A stretch of DNA of 64,000 nucleotides from Auanema rhodensis. Lineage: Eukaryota; Nematoda; Chromadorea; Rhabditida; Rhabditidae. Location of the stretch: positions 1,798,001-1,862,000 of the forward strand of contig OZ059895.1 in assembly GCA_964057225.1 (NCBI GenBank), written 5' to 3'. Positions 39,326-53,365 of this stretch are shown here, piece after piece (the stretch's first letter is position 1; every line of letters starts with the position of its first letter). Under the pieces are notes generated by a model. That model saw only the letters and a program-made list of their open reading frames with translations. It was not told where the DNA came from and ran no database searches. A program made the position numbers and the translations under genes.

Positions 39326-40729
39326 CACCGAGATATCAACTGATATAAGTTCACACTTATATCCTCGATTTTCACCCTGAAGAATTAATTTTTTCGTTGA
39401 ATAACATCGTCCATCGTCTTTGCCTTGAAAAATGGAATCTAAAAACATCTACTTTTTGCGAAATTATTTTGAAATTTTTCGAAAAAATTTTTGTCAAAAT
39501 GTTTTTGGAAGCAATGTTGAGTGTACATGGAAACTCAACATACACTAATGCATCATTTTTCAAACGATCATAACTAATTTTTGTATTAAGCGTTTCTCAA
39601 TGTAGTATAGTGCATTCGATGCGGATTTTTAAGCTGCGTCGATCTGTGTTATCAGATTTGCGCTAGCTTAAAAATGCACCGAGATATCAACTGATATAAG
39701 TTCACACTTATATCCTCGATTTTCACCCTGAAGAATTAATTTTTTCGTTGAATAACATTGTCCATCGTCTTTGCCTTGAAAAAAGGAATCTAAAAACATC
39801 TACTTTTTGCTAAATTATTTTGAAATTTTTCGAAAAAATTTTTGTCAAAATGTTTTTGGAAGCAATGTTGAGTGTACATGGAAACTCAACATACACTAAT
39901 GCATCATTTTTCAAACGATCATAACTAATTTTTGTATTAAGCGTTTTTCAATGTAGTATAGTGCATTCGATGCGGATTTTTAAGCTGCGTCGATCTGTGT
40001 TATCAGATTTGCGCTAGCTTAACAATGCACCGAGATATCAACTGATATAAGTTCACACTTATATCCTCGATTTTCACCCTGAAGAATTAATGTTTTCGTT
40101 GAATAACATTGTCCATCGTCTTTGCCTTGAAAAATGGAATCTAAAAACATCTACTTTTTGCTAAATTATTTTGAAATTTTTCGAAAAAATTTTTGTCAAA
40201 ATGTTTTTGGAAGCAATGTTGAGTGTACATGGAAACTCAACATACACTAATGCATCATTTTTCAAACGATTATAACTAATTTTTGTATTAAGCTTTTCTC
40301 AATGTAGTATAGTGCATTCGATGCGGATTTTTAAGCTGCGTCGATCTGTGTTATCAGATTTGCGCTAGCTTAAAAATGCACCGAGATATCAACTGATATA
40401 AGTTCACACTTATATCCTCGATTTTCACCCTGAAGAATTAATTTTTTCGTTGAATAACATTGTCCATCGTCTTTGCCTTGAAAAATGGAATCTAAAAACA
40501 TCTACTTTTTGCTAAATTATTTTGAAATTTTTCGGAAAAATTTTTGTCAAAATGTTTTTGGAAGCAATGTTGAGTGTACATGGAAACTCAACATACACTA
40601 ATGCATCATTTTTCAAACGATCATAACTAATTTTTGTATTAAGCTTTTCTCAATGTAGTATAGTGCATTCGATGCGGATTTTTAAGCTGCGTCGATCTGT
40701 GTTATCAGATTTGCGCTAGCTTAAAAATG
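39326..40729 (+). repeat. Four-monomer cassette with 135G, 108A, 65G/244T and 157G types
   Basis: The copies in order carry 135G; 108A, 271T and 347C; 65G, 244T and 267T; and 157G with 267T. The same order recurs at 44240-45643. The 135G change removes an in-frame TAG on the minus strand and opens a 63-codon frame at 39372-39563, which I do not regard as a gene. Confidence 0.8.
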
Positions 40730-42133
40730 CACCGAGATATCAACTGATATAAGTTCACACTTATATCCTCGATTTTCACCCTGAAGAATTAATTTTTTCG
40801 TTGAATAACATCGTCCATCGTCTTTGCCTTGTAAAATGGAATCTAAAAACATCTACTTTTTGCTAAATTATTTTGAAATTTTTCGAAAAAATTTTTGTCA
40901 AAATGTTTTTGGAAGCAATGTTGAGTGTACATGGAAACTCAACATACACTAATGCATCATTTTTCAAACGATCATAACTAATTTTTGTATTAAGCTTTTC
41001 TCAATGTAGTATAGTGCATTCGATGCGGATTTTTAAGCTGCGTCGATCTGTGTTATCAGATTTGCGCTAGCTTAAAAATGCACCGAGATATCAACTGATA
41101 TAAGTTCACACTTATATCCTCGATTTTCACCCTGAAGAATTAATTTTTTCGTTGAATAACATCGTCCATCGTCTTTGCCTTGAAAAATGGAATCTAAAAA
41201 CATCTACTTTTTGCTAAATTATTTTGAAATTTTTCGAAAAAATTTTTGTCAAAATGTTTTTGGAAGCAATGTTGAGTGTACATGGAAACTCAACATACAC
41301 TAATGCATCATTTTTCAAACGATCATAACTAATTTTTGTATTAAGCTTTTCTCAATGTAGTATAGTGCATTCGATGCGGATTTTTAAGCTGCGTCGATCT
41401 GTGTTATCAGATTTGCGCTAGCTTAAAAATGCACCGAGATATCAACTGATATAAGTTCACACTTATATCCTCGATTTTCACCCTGAAGAATTAATTTTTT
41501 CGTTGAATAACATTGTCCATCGTCTTTGCCTTGAAAAATGGAATCTAAAAACATCTACTTTTTGCTAAATTATTTTGAAATTTTTCGAAAAAATTTTTGT
41601 CAAAATGTTTTTGGAAGCAATGTTGAGTGTACATGGAAACTCAACATACACTAATGCATCATTTTTCAAACGATCATAACTAATTTTTGTATTAAGCGTT
41701 TCTCAATGTAGTATAGTGCATTCGATGCGGATTTTTAAGCTGCGTCGATCTGTGTTATCAGATTTGCGCTAGCTTAAAAATGCACCGAGATATCAACTGA
41801 TATAAGTTCACACTTATATCCTCGATTTTCACCCTGAAGAATTAATTTTTTCGTTGAATAACATTGTCCATCGTCTTTGCCTTGAAAAATGGAATCTAAA
41901 AACATCTACTTTTTGCTAAATTATTTTGAAATTTTTCGAAAAAATTTTTGTCAAAATGTTTTTGGAAGCAATGTTGAGTGTACATGGAAACTCAACATAC
42001 ACTAATGCATCATTTTTCAAACGATCATAACTAATTTTTGTATTAAGCGTTTCTCAATGTAGTATAGTGCATTCGATGCGGATTTTTAAGCTGCGTCGAT
42101 CTGTGTTATCAGATTTGCGCTAGCTTAAAAATG
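40730..42133 (+). repeat. Four-monomer higher-order unit, copy 3 (1404 bp)
   Basis: This repeats the 103T; 83C; 83T; 83T order of 36518-39325. It is again followed by a 135G monomer, as is the second copy, so the ancestral unit probably included that neighbour. Confidence 0.82.
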
Positions 42134-43186
42134 CACCGAGATATCAACTGATATAAGTTCACACTTATATCCTCGATTTTCACCCTGAAGAATTAATTTT
42201 TTCGTTGAATAACATCGTCCATCGTCTTTGCCTTGAAAAATGGAATCTAAAAACATCTACTTTTTGCGAAATTATTTTGAAATTTTTCGAAAAAATTTTT
42301 GTCAAAATGTTTTTGGAAGCAATGTTGAGTGTACATGGAAACTCAACATACACTAATGCATCATTTTTCAAACGATCATAACTAATTTTTGTATTAAGCG
42401 TTTCTCAATGTAGTATAGTGCATTCGATGCGGATTTTTAAGCTGCGTCGATCTGTGTTATCAGATTTGCGCTAGCTTAAAAATGCACCGAGATATCAACT
42501 GATATAAGTTCACACTTATATCCTCGATTTTCACCCTGAAGAATTAATTTTTTCGTTGAATAACATTGTCCATCGTCTTTGCCTTGAAAAATGGAATCTA
42601 AAAACATCTACTTTTTGCTAAATTATTTTGAAATTTTTCGAAAAAATTTTTGTCAAAATGTTTTTGGAAGCAATGTTGAGTGTACATGGAAACTCAACAT
42701 ACACTAATGCATCATTTTTCAAACGATCATAACTAATTTTTGTATTAAGCTTTTCTCAATGTAGTATAGTGCATTCGATGCGGATTTTTCAGCTGCGTCG
42801 ATCTGTGTTATCAGATTTGCGCTAGCTTAAAAATGCACCGAGATATCAACTGATAAAAGTTTACACTTATATCCTCGATTTTCACCCTGAAGAATTAATT
42901 TTTTCGTTGAATAACATTGTCCATCGTCTTTGCCTTGAAAAATGGAATCTAAAAACATCTACTTTTTGCTAAATTATTTTGAAATTTTTCGGAAAAATTT
43001 TTGTCAAAATGTTTTTGGAAGCAATGTTGAGTGTACATGGAAACTCAACATACACTAATGCATCATTTTTCAAACGATCATAACTAATTTTTGTATTAAG
43101 CGTTTCTCAATGTAGTATAGTGCATTCGATGCGGATTTTTAAGCTGCGTCGATCTGTGTTATCAGATTTGCGCTAGCTTAAAAATG
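42134..43186 (+). repeat. Three junction monomers
   Basis: The first has 135G. The second has 267T and C at 306, which creates a PvuII site (CAGCTG). The third has 21A, 27T and 157G. The last two bring markers typical of the region right of 45 kb into this area, so they mark a recombination point between neighbouring blocks. Confidence 0.75.
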
Positions 43187-44239
43187 CACCGAGATATCAA
43201 CTGATATAAGTTCACACTTATATCCTCGATTTTCACCCTGAAGAATTAATTTTTTCGTTGAATAACATCGTCCATCGTCTTTGCCTTGAAAAATGGAATC
43301 TAAAAACATCTACTTTTTGCGAAATTATTTTGAAATTTTTCGAAAAAATTTTTGTCAAAATGTTTTTGGAAGCAATGTTGAGTGTACATGGAAACTCAAC
43401 ATACACTAATGCATCATTTTTCAAACGATCATAACTAATTTTTGTATTAAGCGTTTCTCAATGTAGTATAGTGCATTCGATGCGGATTTTTAAGCTGCGT
43501 CGATCTGTGTTATCAGATTTGCGCTAGCTTAAAAATGCACCGAGATATCAACTGATATAAGTTCACACTTATATCCTCGATTTTCACCCTGAAGAATTAA
43601 TTTTTTCGTTGAATAACATTGTCCATCGTCTTTGCCTTGAAAAAAGGAATCTAAAAACATCTACTTTTTGCTAAATTATTTTGAAATTTTTCGAAAAAAT
43701 TTTTGTCAAAATGTTTTTGGAAGCAATGTTGAGTGTACATGGAAACTCAACATACACTAATGCATCATTTTTCAAACGATCATAACTAATTTTTGTATTA
43801 AGCGTTTTTCAATGTAGTATAGTGCATTCGATGCGGATTTTTAAGCTGCGTCGATCTGTGTTATCAGATTTGCGCTAGCTTAACAATGCACCGAGATATC
43901 AACTGATATAAGTTCACACTTATATCCTCGATTTTCACCCTGAAGAATTAATGTTTTCGTTGAATAACATTGTCCATCGTCTTTGCCTTGAAAAATGGAA
44001 TCTAAAAACATCTACTTTTTGCTAAATTATTTTGAAATTTTTCGAAAAAATTTTTGTCAAAATGTTTTTGGAAGCAATGTTGAGTGTACATGGAAACTCA
44101 ACATACACTAATGCATCATTTTTCAAACGATTATAACTAATTTTTGTATTAAGCTTTTCTCAATGTAGTATAGTGCATTCGATGCGGATTTTTAAGCTGC
44201 GTCGATCTGTGTTATCAGATTTGCGCTAGCTTAAAAATG
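43187..44239 (+). repeat. Three-monomer higher-order unit, copy 1 (1053 bp)
   Basis: The order is 135G; 108A with 271T and 347C; 65G with 244T and 267T. It is repeated immediately downstream. Confidence 0.9.
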
Positions 44240-45292
44240 CACCGAGATATCAACTGATATAAGTTCACACTTATATCCTCGATTTTCACCCTGAAGAATT
44301 AATTTTTTCGTTGAATAACATCGTCCATCGTCTTTGCCTTGAAAAATGGAATCTAAAAACATCTACTTTTTGCGAAATTATTTTGAAATTTTTCGAAAAA
44401 ATTTTTGTCAAAATGTTTTTGGAAGCAATGTTGAGTGTACATGGAAACTCAACATACACTAATGCATCATTTTTCAAACGATCATAACTAATTTTTGTAT
44501 TAAGCGTTTCTCAATGTAGTATAGTGCATTCGATGCGGATTTTTAAGCTGCGTCGATCTGTGTTATCAGATTTGCGCTAGCTTAAAAATGCACCGAGATA
44601 TCAACTGATATAAGTTCACACTTATATCCTCGATTTTCACCCTGAAGAATTAATTTTTTCGTTGAATAACATTGTCCATCGTCTTTGCCTTGAAAAAAGG
44701 AATCTAAAAACATCTACTTTTTGCTAAATTATTTTGAAATTTTTCGAAAAAATTTTTGTCAAAATGTTTTTGGAAGCAATGTTGAGTGTACATGGAAACT
44801 CAACATACACTAATGCATCATTTTTCAAACGATCATAACTAATTTTTGTATTAAGCGTTTTTCAATGTAGTATAGTGCATTCGATGCGGATTTTTAAGCT
44901 GCGTCGATCTGTGTTATCAGATTTGCGCTAGCTTAACAATGCACCGAGATATCAACTGATATAAGTTCACACTTATATCCTCGATTTTCACCCTGAAGAA
45001 TTAATGTTTTCGTTGAATAACATTGTCCATCGTCTTTGCCTTGAAAAATGGAATCTAAAAACATCTACTTTTTGCTAAATTATTTTGAAATTTTTCGAAA
45101 AAATTTTTGTCAAAATGTTTTTGGAAGCAATGTTGAGTGTACATGGAAACTCAACATACACTAATGCATCATTTTTCAAACGATTATAACTAATTTTTGT
45201 ATTAAGCTTTTCTCAATGTAGTATAGTGCATTCGATGCGGATTTTTAAGCTGCGTCGATCTGTGTTATCAGATTTGCGCTAGCTTAAAAATG
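44240..45292 (+). repeat. Three-monomer higher-order unit, copy 2 (1053 bp)
   Basis: All markers match 43187-44239 in order, with no difference seen by eye. The block continues into a 157G monomer at 45293, as the older cassette at 39326 does. Confidence 0.9.
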
Positions 45293-48200
45293 CACCGAGA
45301 TATCAACTGATATAAGTTCACACTTATATCCTCGATTTTCACCCTGAAGAATTAATTTTTTCGTTGAATAACATTGTCCATCGTCTTTGCCTTGAAAAAT
45401 GGAATCTAAAAACATCTACTTTTTGCTAAATTATTTTGAAATTTTTCGGAAAAATTTTTGTCAAAATGTTTTTGGAAGCAATGTTGAGTGTACATGGAAA
45501 CTCAACATACACTAATGCATCATTTTTCAAACGATCATAACTAATTTTTGTATTAAGCTTTTCTCAATGTAGTATAGTGCATTCGATGCGGATTTTTAAG
45601 CTGCGTCGATCTGTGTTATCAGATTTGCGCTAGCTTAAAAATGCACCGAGATATCAACTGATATAAGTTCACACTTATATCCTCGATTTTCACCCTGAAG
45701 AATTAATTTTTTCGTTGAATAACATCGTCCATCGTCTTTGCCTTGAAAAATGGAATCTAAAAACATCTACTTTTTGCTAAATTATTTTGAAATTTTTCGA
45801 AAAAATTTTTGTCAAAATGTTTTTGGAAGCAATGTTGAGTGTACATGGAAACTCAACATACACTAATGCATCATTTTTCAAACGATCATAACTAATTTTT
45901 GTATTAAGCTTTTCTCAATGTAGTATAGTGCATTCGATGCGGATTTTTCAGCTGCGTCGATCTGTGTTATCAGATTTGCGCTAGCTTAAAATTGCACCGA
46001 GATATCAACTGATATAAGTTTACACTTATATCCTCGATTTTCACCCTGAAGAATTAATTTTTTCGTTGAATAACATCGTCCATCGTCTTTGCCTTGAAAA
46101 ATGGAATCTAAAAACATCTACTTTTTGCTAAATTATTTTGAAATTTTTCGAAAAAATTTTTGTCAAAATGTTTTTGGAAGCAATGTTGAGTGTACGTGGA
46201 AACTCAACATACACTAATGCATCATTTTTCAAACGATCATAACTAATTTTTGTATTAAGCTTTTCTCAATGTAGTATAGTGCATTCGATGCGGATTTTTA
46301 AGCTGCGTCGATCTGTGTTATCAGATTTGCGCTAGCTTAAAAATGCACCGAGATATCAACTGATATAAGTTAACACTTATATCCTCGATTTTCACCCTGA
46401 AGAATTAATTTTTTCGTTGAATAACATTGTCCATCGTCTTTGCCTTGAAAAAAGGAATCTAAAAACATCTACTTTTTGCTAAATTATTTTGAAATTTTTC
46501 GAAAAAATTTTTGTCAAAATGTTTTTGGAAGCAATGTTGAGTGTACATGGAAACTCAACATACACTAATGCATCATTTTTCAAACGATCATAACTAATTT
46601 TTGTATTAAGCTTTTCTCAATGTAGTATAGTGCATTCGATGCGGATTTTTCAGCTGCGTCGATCTGTGTTATCAGATTTGCGCTAGCTTAAAAATGCACC
46701 GAGATATCAACTGATATAAGTTTACACTTATATCCTCGATTTTCACCCTGAAGAATTAATTTTTTCGTTGAATAACATCGTCCATCGTCTTTGCCTTGAA
46801 AAATGGAATCTAAAAACATCTACTTTTTGCTAAATTATTTTGAAATTTTTCGAAAAAATTTTTGTCAAAATGTTTTTGGAAGCAATGTTGAGTGTACGTG
46901 GAAACTCAACATACACTAATGCATCATTTTTCAAACGATCATAACTAATTTTTGTATTAAGCTTTTCTCAATGTAGTATAGTGCATTCGATGCGGATTTT
47001 TAAGCTGCGTCGATCTGTGTTATCAGATTTGCGCTAGCTTAAAAATGCACCGAGATATCAACTGATATAAGTTAACACTTATATCCTCGATTTTCACCCT
47101 GAAGAATTAATTTTTTCGTTGAATAACATTGTCCATCGTCTTTGCCTTGAAAAAAGGAATCTAAAAACATCTACTTTTTGCTAAATTATTTTGAAATTTT
47201 TCGAAAAAATTTTTGTCAAAATGTTTTTGGAAGCAATGTTGAGTGTACATGGAAACTCAACATACACTAATGCATCATTTTTCAAACGATCATAACTAAT
47301 TTTTGTATTAAGCGTTTTTCAATGTAGTATAGTGCATTCGATGCGGATTTTTAAGCTGCGTCGATCTGTGTTATCAGATTTGCGCTAGCTCAACAATGCA
47401 CCGAGATATCAACTGATATAAGTTCACACTTATATCCTCGATTTTCACCCTGAAGAATTAATTTTTTCGTTGAATAACATCGTCCATCGTCTTTGCCTTG
47501 AAAAATGGAATCTAAAAACATCTACTTTTTGCTAAATTATTTTGAAATTTTTCGAAAAAATTTTTGTCAAAATGTTTTTGGAAGCAATGTTGAGTGTACA
47601 TGGAAACTCAACATACACTAATGCATCATTTTTCAAACGATCATAACTAATTTTTGTATTAAGCTTTTCTCAATGTAGTATAGTGCATTCGATGCGGATT
47701 TTTAAGCTGCGTCGATCTGTGTTATCAGATTTGCGCTAGCTTAAAAATGCACCGAGATATCAACTGATATAAGTTCACACTTATATCCTCGATTTTCACC
47801 CTGAAGAATTAATTTTTTCGTTGAATAACATTGTCCATCGTCTTTGCCTTGAAAAATGGAATCTAAAAACATCTACTTTTTGCTAAATTATTTTGAAATT
47901 TTTCGAAAAAATTTTTGTCAAAATGTTTTTGGAAGCAATGTTGAGTGTACATGGAAACTCAACATACACTAATGCATCATTTTTCAAACGATCATAACTA
48001 ATTTTTGTATTAAGCGTTTCTCAATGTAGTATAGTGCATTCGATGCGGATTTTTAAGCTGCGTCGATCTGTGTTATCAGATTTGCGCTAGCTTAAAAATG
48101 CACCGAGATATCAACTGATATAAGTTCACACTTATATCCTCGATTTTCACCCTGAAGAATTAATGTTTTCGTTGAATAACATTGTCCATCGTCTTTGCCT

Positions 48201-51200
48201 TGAAAAATGGAATCTAAAAACATCTACTTTTTGCTAAATTATTTTGAAATTTTTCGGAAAAATTTTTGTCAAAATGTTTTTGGAAGCAATGTTGAGTGTA
48301 CATGGAAACTCAACATACACTAATGCATCATTTTTCAAACGATCATAACTAATTTTTGTATTAAGCTTTTCTCAATGTAGTATAGTGCATTCGATGCGGA
48401 TTTTTAAGCTGCGTCGATCTGTGTTATCAGATTTGCGCTAGCTTAAAAATGCACCGAGATATCAACTGATATAAGTTCACACTTATATCCTCGATTTTCA
48501 CCCTGAAGAATTAATTTTTTCGTTGAATAACATCGTCCATCGTCTTTGCCTTGAAAAATGGAATCTAAAAACATCTACTTTTTGCTAAATTATTTTGAAA
48601 TTTTTCGAAAAAATTTTTGTCAAAATGTTTTTGGAAGCAATGTTGAGTGTACATGGAAACTCAACATACACTAATGCATCATTTTTCAAACGATCATAAC
48701 TAATTTTTGTATTAAGCTTTTCTCAATGTAGTATAGTGCATTCGATGCGGATTTTTCAGCTGCGTCGATCTGTGTTATCAGATTTGCGCTAGCTTAAAAA
48801 TGCACCGAGATATCAACTGATATAAGTTTACACTTATATCCTCGATTTTCACCCTGAAGAATTAATTTTTTCGTTGAATAACATCGTCCATCGTCTTTGC
48901 CTTGAAAAATGGAATCTAAAAACATCTACTTTTTGCTAAATTATTTTGAAATTTTTCGAAAAAATTTTTGTCAAAATGTTTTTGGAAGCAATGTTGAGTG
49001 TACGTGGAAACTCAACATACACTAATGCATCATTTTTCAAACGATCATAACTAATTTTTGTATTAAGCTTTTCTCAATGTAGTATGGTGCATTCGATGCG
49101 GATTTTTAAGCTGCGTCGATCTGTGTTATCAGATTTGCGCTAGCTTAAAAATGCACCGAGATATCAACTGATATAAGTTAACACTTATATCCTCGATTTT
49201 CACCCTGAAGAATTAATTTTTTCGTTGAATAACATTGTCCATCGTCTTTGCCTTGAAAAATGGAATCTAAAAACATCTACTTTTTGCTAAATTATTTTGA
49301 AATTTTTCGAAAAAATTTTTGTCAAAATGTTTTTGGAAGCAATGTTGAGTGTACATGGAAACTCAACATACACTAATGCATCATTTTTCAAACGATCATA
49401 ACTAATTTTTGTATTAAGCGTTTCTCAATGTAGTATAGTGCATTCGATGCGGATTTTTAAGCTGCGTCGATCTGTGTTATCAGATTTGCGCTAGCTTAAA
49501 AATGCACCGAGATATCAACTGATATAAGTTCACACTTATATCCTCGATTTTCACCCTGAAGAATTAATTTTTTCGTTGAATAACATCGTCCATCGTCTTT
49601 GCCTTGAAAAATGGAATCTAAAAACATCTACTTTTTGCTAAATTATTTTGAAATTTTTCGAAAAAATTTTTGTCAAAATGTTTTTGGAAGCAATGTTGAG
49701 TGTACATGGAAACTCAACATACACTAATGCATCATTTTTCAAACGATCATAACTAATTTTTGTATTAAGCTTTTCTCAATGTAGTATAGTGCATTCGATG
49801 CGGATTTTTCAGCTGCGTCGATCTGTGTTATCAGATTTGCGCTAGCTTAAAAATGCACCGAGATATCAACTGATAAAAGTTTACACTTATATCCTCGATT
49901 TTCACCCTGAAGAATTAATTTTTTCGTTGAATAACATCGTCCATCGTCTTTGCCTTGAAAAATGGAATCTAAAAACATCTACTTTTTGCTAAATTATTTT
50001 GAAATTTTTCGAAAAAATTTTTGTCAAAATGTTTTTGGAAGCAATGTTGAGTGTACGTGGAAACTCAACATACACTAATGCATCATTTTTCAAACGATCA
50101 TAACTAATTTTTGTATTAAGCTTTTCTCAATGTAGTATAGTGCATTCGATGCGGATTTTTAAGCTGCGTCGATCTGTGTTATCAGATTTGCGCTAGCTTA
50201 AAAATGCACCGAGATATCAACTGATAAAAGTTAACACTTATATCCTCGATTTTCACCCTGAAGAATTAATTTTTTCGTTGAATAACATTGTCCATCGTCT
50301 TTGCCTTGAAAAAAGGAATCTAAAAACATCTACTTTTTGCTAAATTATTTTGAAATTTTTCGAAAAAATTTTTGTCAAAATGTTTTTGGAAGCAATGTTG
50401 AGTGTACATGGAAACTCAACATACACTAATGCATCATTTTTCAAACGATCATAACTAATTTTTGTATTAAGCGTTTTTCAATGTAGTATAGTGCATTCGA
50501 TGCGGATTTTCAAGCTGCGTCGATCTGTGTTATCAGATTTGCGCTAGCTTAACAATGCACCGAGATATCAACTGATATAAGTTCACACTTATATCCTCGA
50601 TTTTCACCCTGAAGAATTAATTTTTTCGTTGAATAACATCGTCCATCGTCTTTGCCTTGAAAAATGGAATCTAAAAACATCTACTTTTTGCTAAATTATT
50701 TTGAAATTTTTCGAAAAAATTTTTGTCAAAATGTTTTTGGAAGCAATGTTGAGTGTACATGGAAACTCAACATACACTAATGCATCATTTTTCAAACGAT
50801 CATAACTAATTTTTGTATTAAGCTTTTCTCAATGTAGTATAGTGCATTCGATGCGGATTTTTAAGCTGCGTCGATCTGTGTTATCAGATTTGCGCTAGCT
50901 TAAAAATGCACCGAGATATCAACTGATATAAGTTCACACTTATATCCTCGATTTTCACCCTGAAGAATTAATTTTTTCGTTGAATAACATCGTCCATCGT
51001 CTTTGCCTTGAAAAATGGAATCTAAAAACATCTACTTTTTGCTAAATTATTTTGAAATTTTTCGAAAAAATTTTTGTCAAAATGTTTTTGGAAGCAATGT
51101 TGAGTGTACATGGAAACTCAACATACACTAATGCATCATTTTTCAAACGATCATAACTAATTTTTGTATTAAGCGTTTCTCAATGTAGTATAGTGCATTC

Positions 51201-52663
51201 GATGCGGATTTTTAAGCTGCGTCGATCTGTGTTATCAGATTTGCGCTAGCTTAAAAATGCACCGAGATATCAACTGATATAAGTTCACACTTATATCCTC
51301 GATTTTCACCCTGAAGAATTAATTTTTTCGTTGAATAACATTGTCCATCGTCTTTGCCTTGAAAAAAGGAATCTAAAAACATCTACTTTTTGCTAAATTA
51401 TTTTGAAATTTTTCGAAAAAATTTTTGTCAAAATGTTTTTGGAAGCAATGTTGAGTGTACATGGAAACTCAACATACACTAATGCATCATTTTTCAAACG
51501 ATCATAACTAATTTTTGTATTAAGCGTTTTTCAATGTAGTATAGTGCATTCGATGCGGATTTTTAAGCTGCGTCGATCTGTGTTATCAGATTTGCGCTAG
51601 CTTAACAATGCACCGAGATATCAACTGATATAAGTTCACACTTATATCCTCGATTTTCACCCTGAAGAATTAATTTTTTCGTAGAATAACATTGTCCATC
51701 GTCTTCGCCTTGAAAAATGGAATCTAAAAACATCTACTTTTTGCTAAATTATTTTGAAATTTTTCGAAAAAATTTTTGTCAAAATGTTTTTGGAAGCAAT
51801 GTTGAGTGTACATGGAAACTCAACATACACTAATGCATCATTTTTCAAACGATTATAACTAATTTTTGTATTAAGCTTTTCTCAATGTAGTATAGTGCAT
51901 TCGATGCGGATTTTTAAGCTGCGTCGATCTGTGTTATCAGATTTGCGCTAGCTTAAAAATGCACCGAGATATCAACTGATATAAGTTCACACTTATATCC
52001 TCGATTTTCACCCTGAAGAATTAATTTTTTCGTTGAATAACATTGTCCATCGTCTTTGCCTTGAAAAATGGAATCTAAAAACATCTACTTTTTGCTAAAT
52101 TATTTTGAAATTTTTCGAAAAAATTTTTGTCAAAATGTTTTTGGAAGCAATGTTGAGTGTACATGGAAACTCAACATACACTAATGCATCATTTTTCAAA
52201 CGATCATAACTAATTTTTGTATTAAGCTTTTCTCAATGTAGTATAGTGCATTCGATGCGGATTTTTAAGCTGCGTCGATCTGTGTTATCAGATTTGCGCT
52301 AGCTTAAAAATGCACCGAGATATCAACTGATATAAGTTCACACTTATATCCTCGATTTTCACCCTGAAGAATTAATTTTTTCGTTGAATAACATCGTCCA
52401 TCGTCTTTGCCTTGAAAAATGGAATCTAAAAACATCTACTTTTTGCTAAATTATTTTGAAATTTTTCGAAAAAATTTTTGTCAAAATGTTTTTGGAAGCA
52501 ATGTTGAGTGTACATGGAAACTCAACATACACTAATGCATCATTTTTCAAACGATCATAACTAATTTTTGTATTAAGCTTTTCTCAATGTAGTATAGTGC
52601 ATTCGATGCGGATTTTTCAGCTGCGTCGATCTGTGTTATCAGATTTGCGCTAGCTTAAAAATG
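45293..52663 (+). repeat. Right-domain block of 21 monomers with P-Q-R ordering
   Basis: Type P has 267T with 306C, Q has 27T with 202G, and R has 27A usually with 108A. P-Q-R runs start at 45644, 48452 and 49505, and a P-Q run at 52313 continues into the next block. Q-R is doubled at 45995-46696 and 46697-47398. The copy at 46346 is an R/P chimera (27A and 108A in front, 267T and 306C behind). The copy at 49154 has 27A but lost 108A. The copy at 51611 has private changes 73A and 96C. Spacer monomers between runs are E-like or consensus-like. Confidence 0.75.
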
Positions 52664-53365
52664 CACCGAGATATCAACTGATATAAGTTTACACTTATAT
52701 CCTCGATTTTCACCCTGAAGAATTAATTTTTTCGTTGAATAACATCGTCCATCGTCTTTGCCTTGAAAAATGGAATCTAAAAACATCTACTTTTTGCTAA
52801 ATTATTTTGAAATTTTTCGAAAAAATTTTTGTCAAAATGTTTTTGGAAGCAATGTTGAGTGTACGTGGAAACTCAACATACACTAATGCATCATTTTTCA
52901 AACGATCATAACTAATTTTTGTATTAAGCTTTTCTCAATGTAGTATAGTGCATTCGATGCGGATTTTTAAGCTGCGTCGATCTGTGTTATCAGATTTGCG
53001 CTAGCTTAAAAATGCACCGAGACATCAACTGATATAAGTTAACACTTATATCCTCGATTTTCACCCTGAAGAATTAATTTTTTCGTTGAATAACATTGTC
53101 CATCGTCTTTGCCTTGAAAAAAGGAATCTAAAAACATCTACTTTTTGCTAAATTATTTTGAAATTTTTCGAAAAAATTTTTGTCAAAATGTTTTTGGAAG
53201 CAATGTTGAGTGTACATGGAAACTCAACATACACTAATGCATCATTTTTCAAACGATCATAACTAATTTTTGTATTAAGCGTTTCTCAATGTAGTATAGT
53301 GCATTCGATGCGGATTTTTAAGCTGCGTCGATCTGTGTTATCAGATTTGCGCTAGCTTAAAAATG
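52664..53365 (+). repeat. Two-monomer Q-R unit, copy 1 (702 bp)
   Basis: Q (27T, 202G, 267T) is followed by R (9C, 27A, 108A). The 9C change destroys the EcoRV site at monomer position 7-12. The next 702 bp has the same markers. Confidence 0.88.

Noticed and set aside
39372-39563. 63-codon minus-strand open frame, also at 42180, 43233 and 44286
   Set aside because: It lies wholly inside a satellite monomer, is closed by a stop in the other copies, has no recognisable domain, and is opened by a single substitution copied by tandem duplication.
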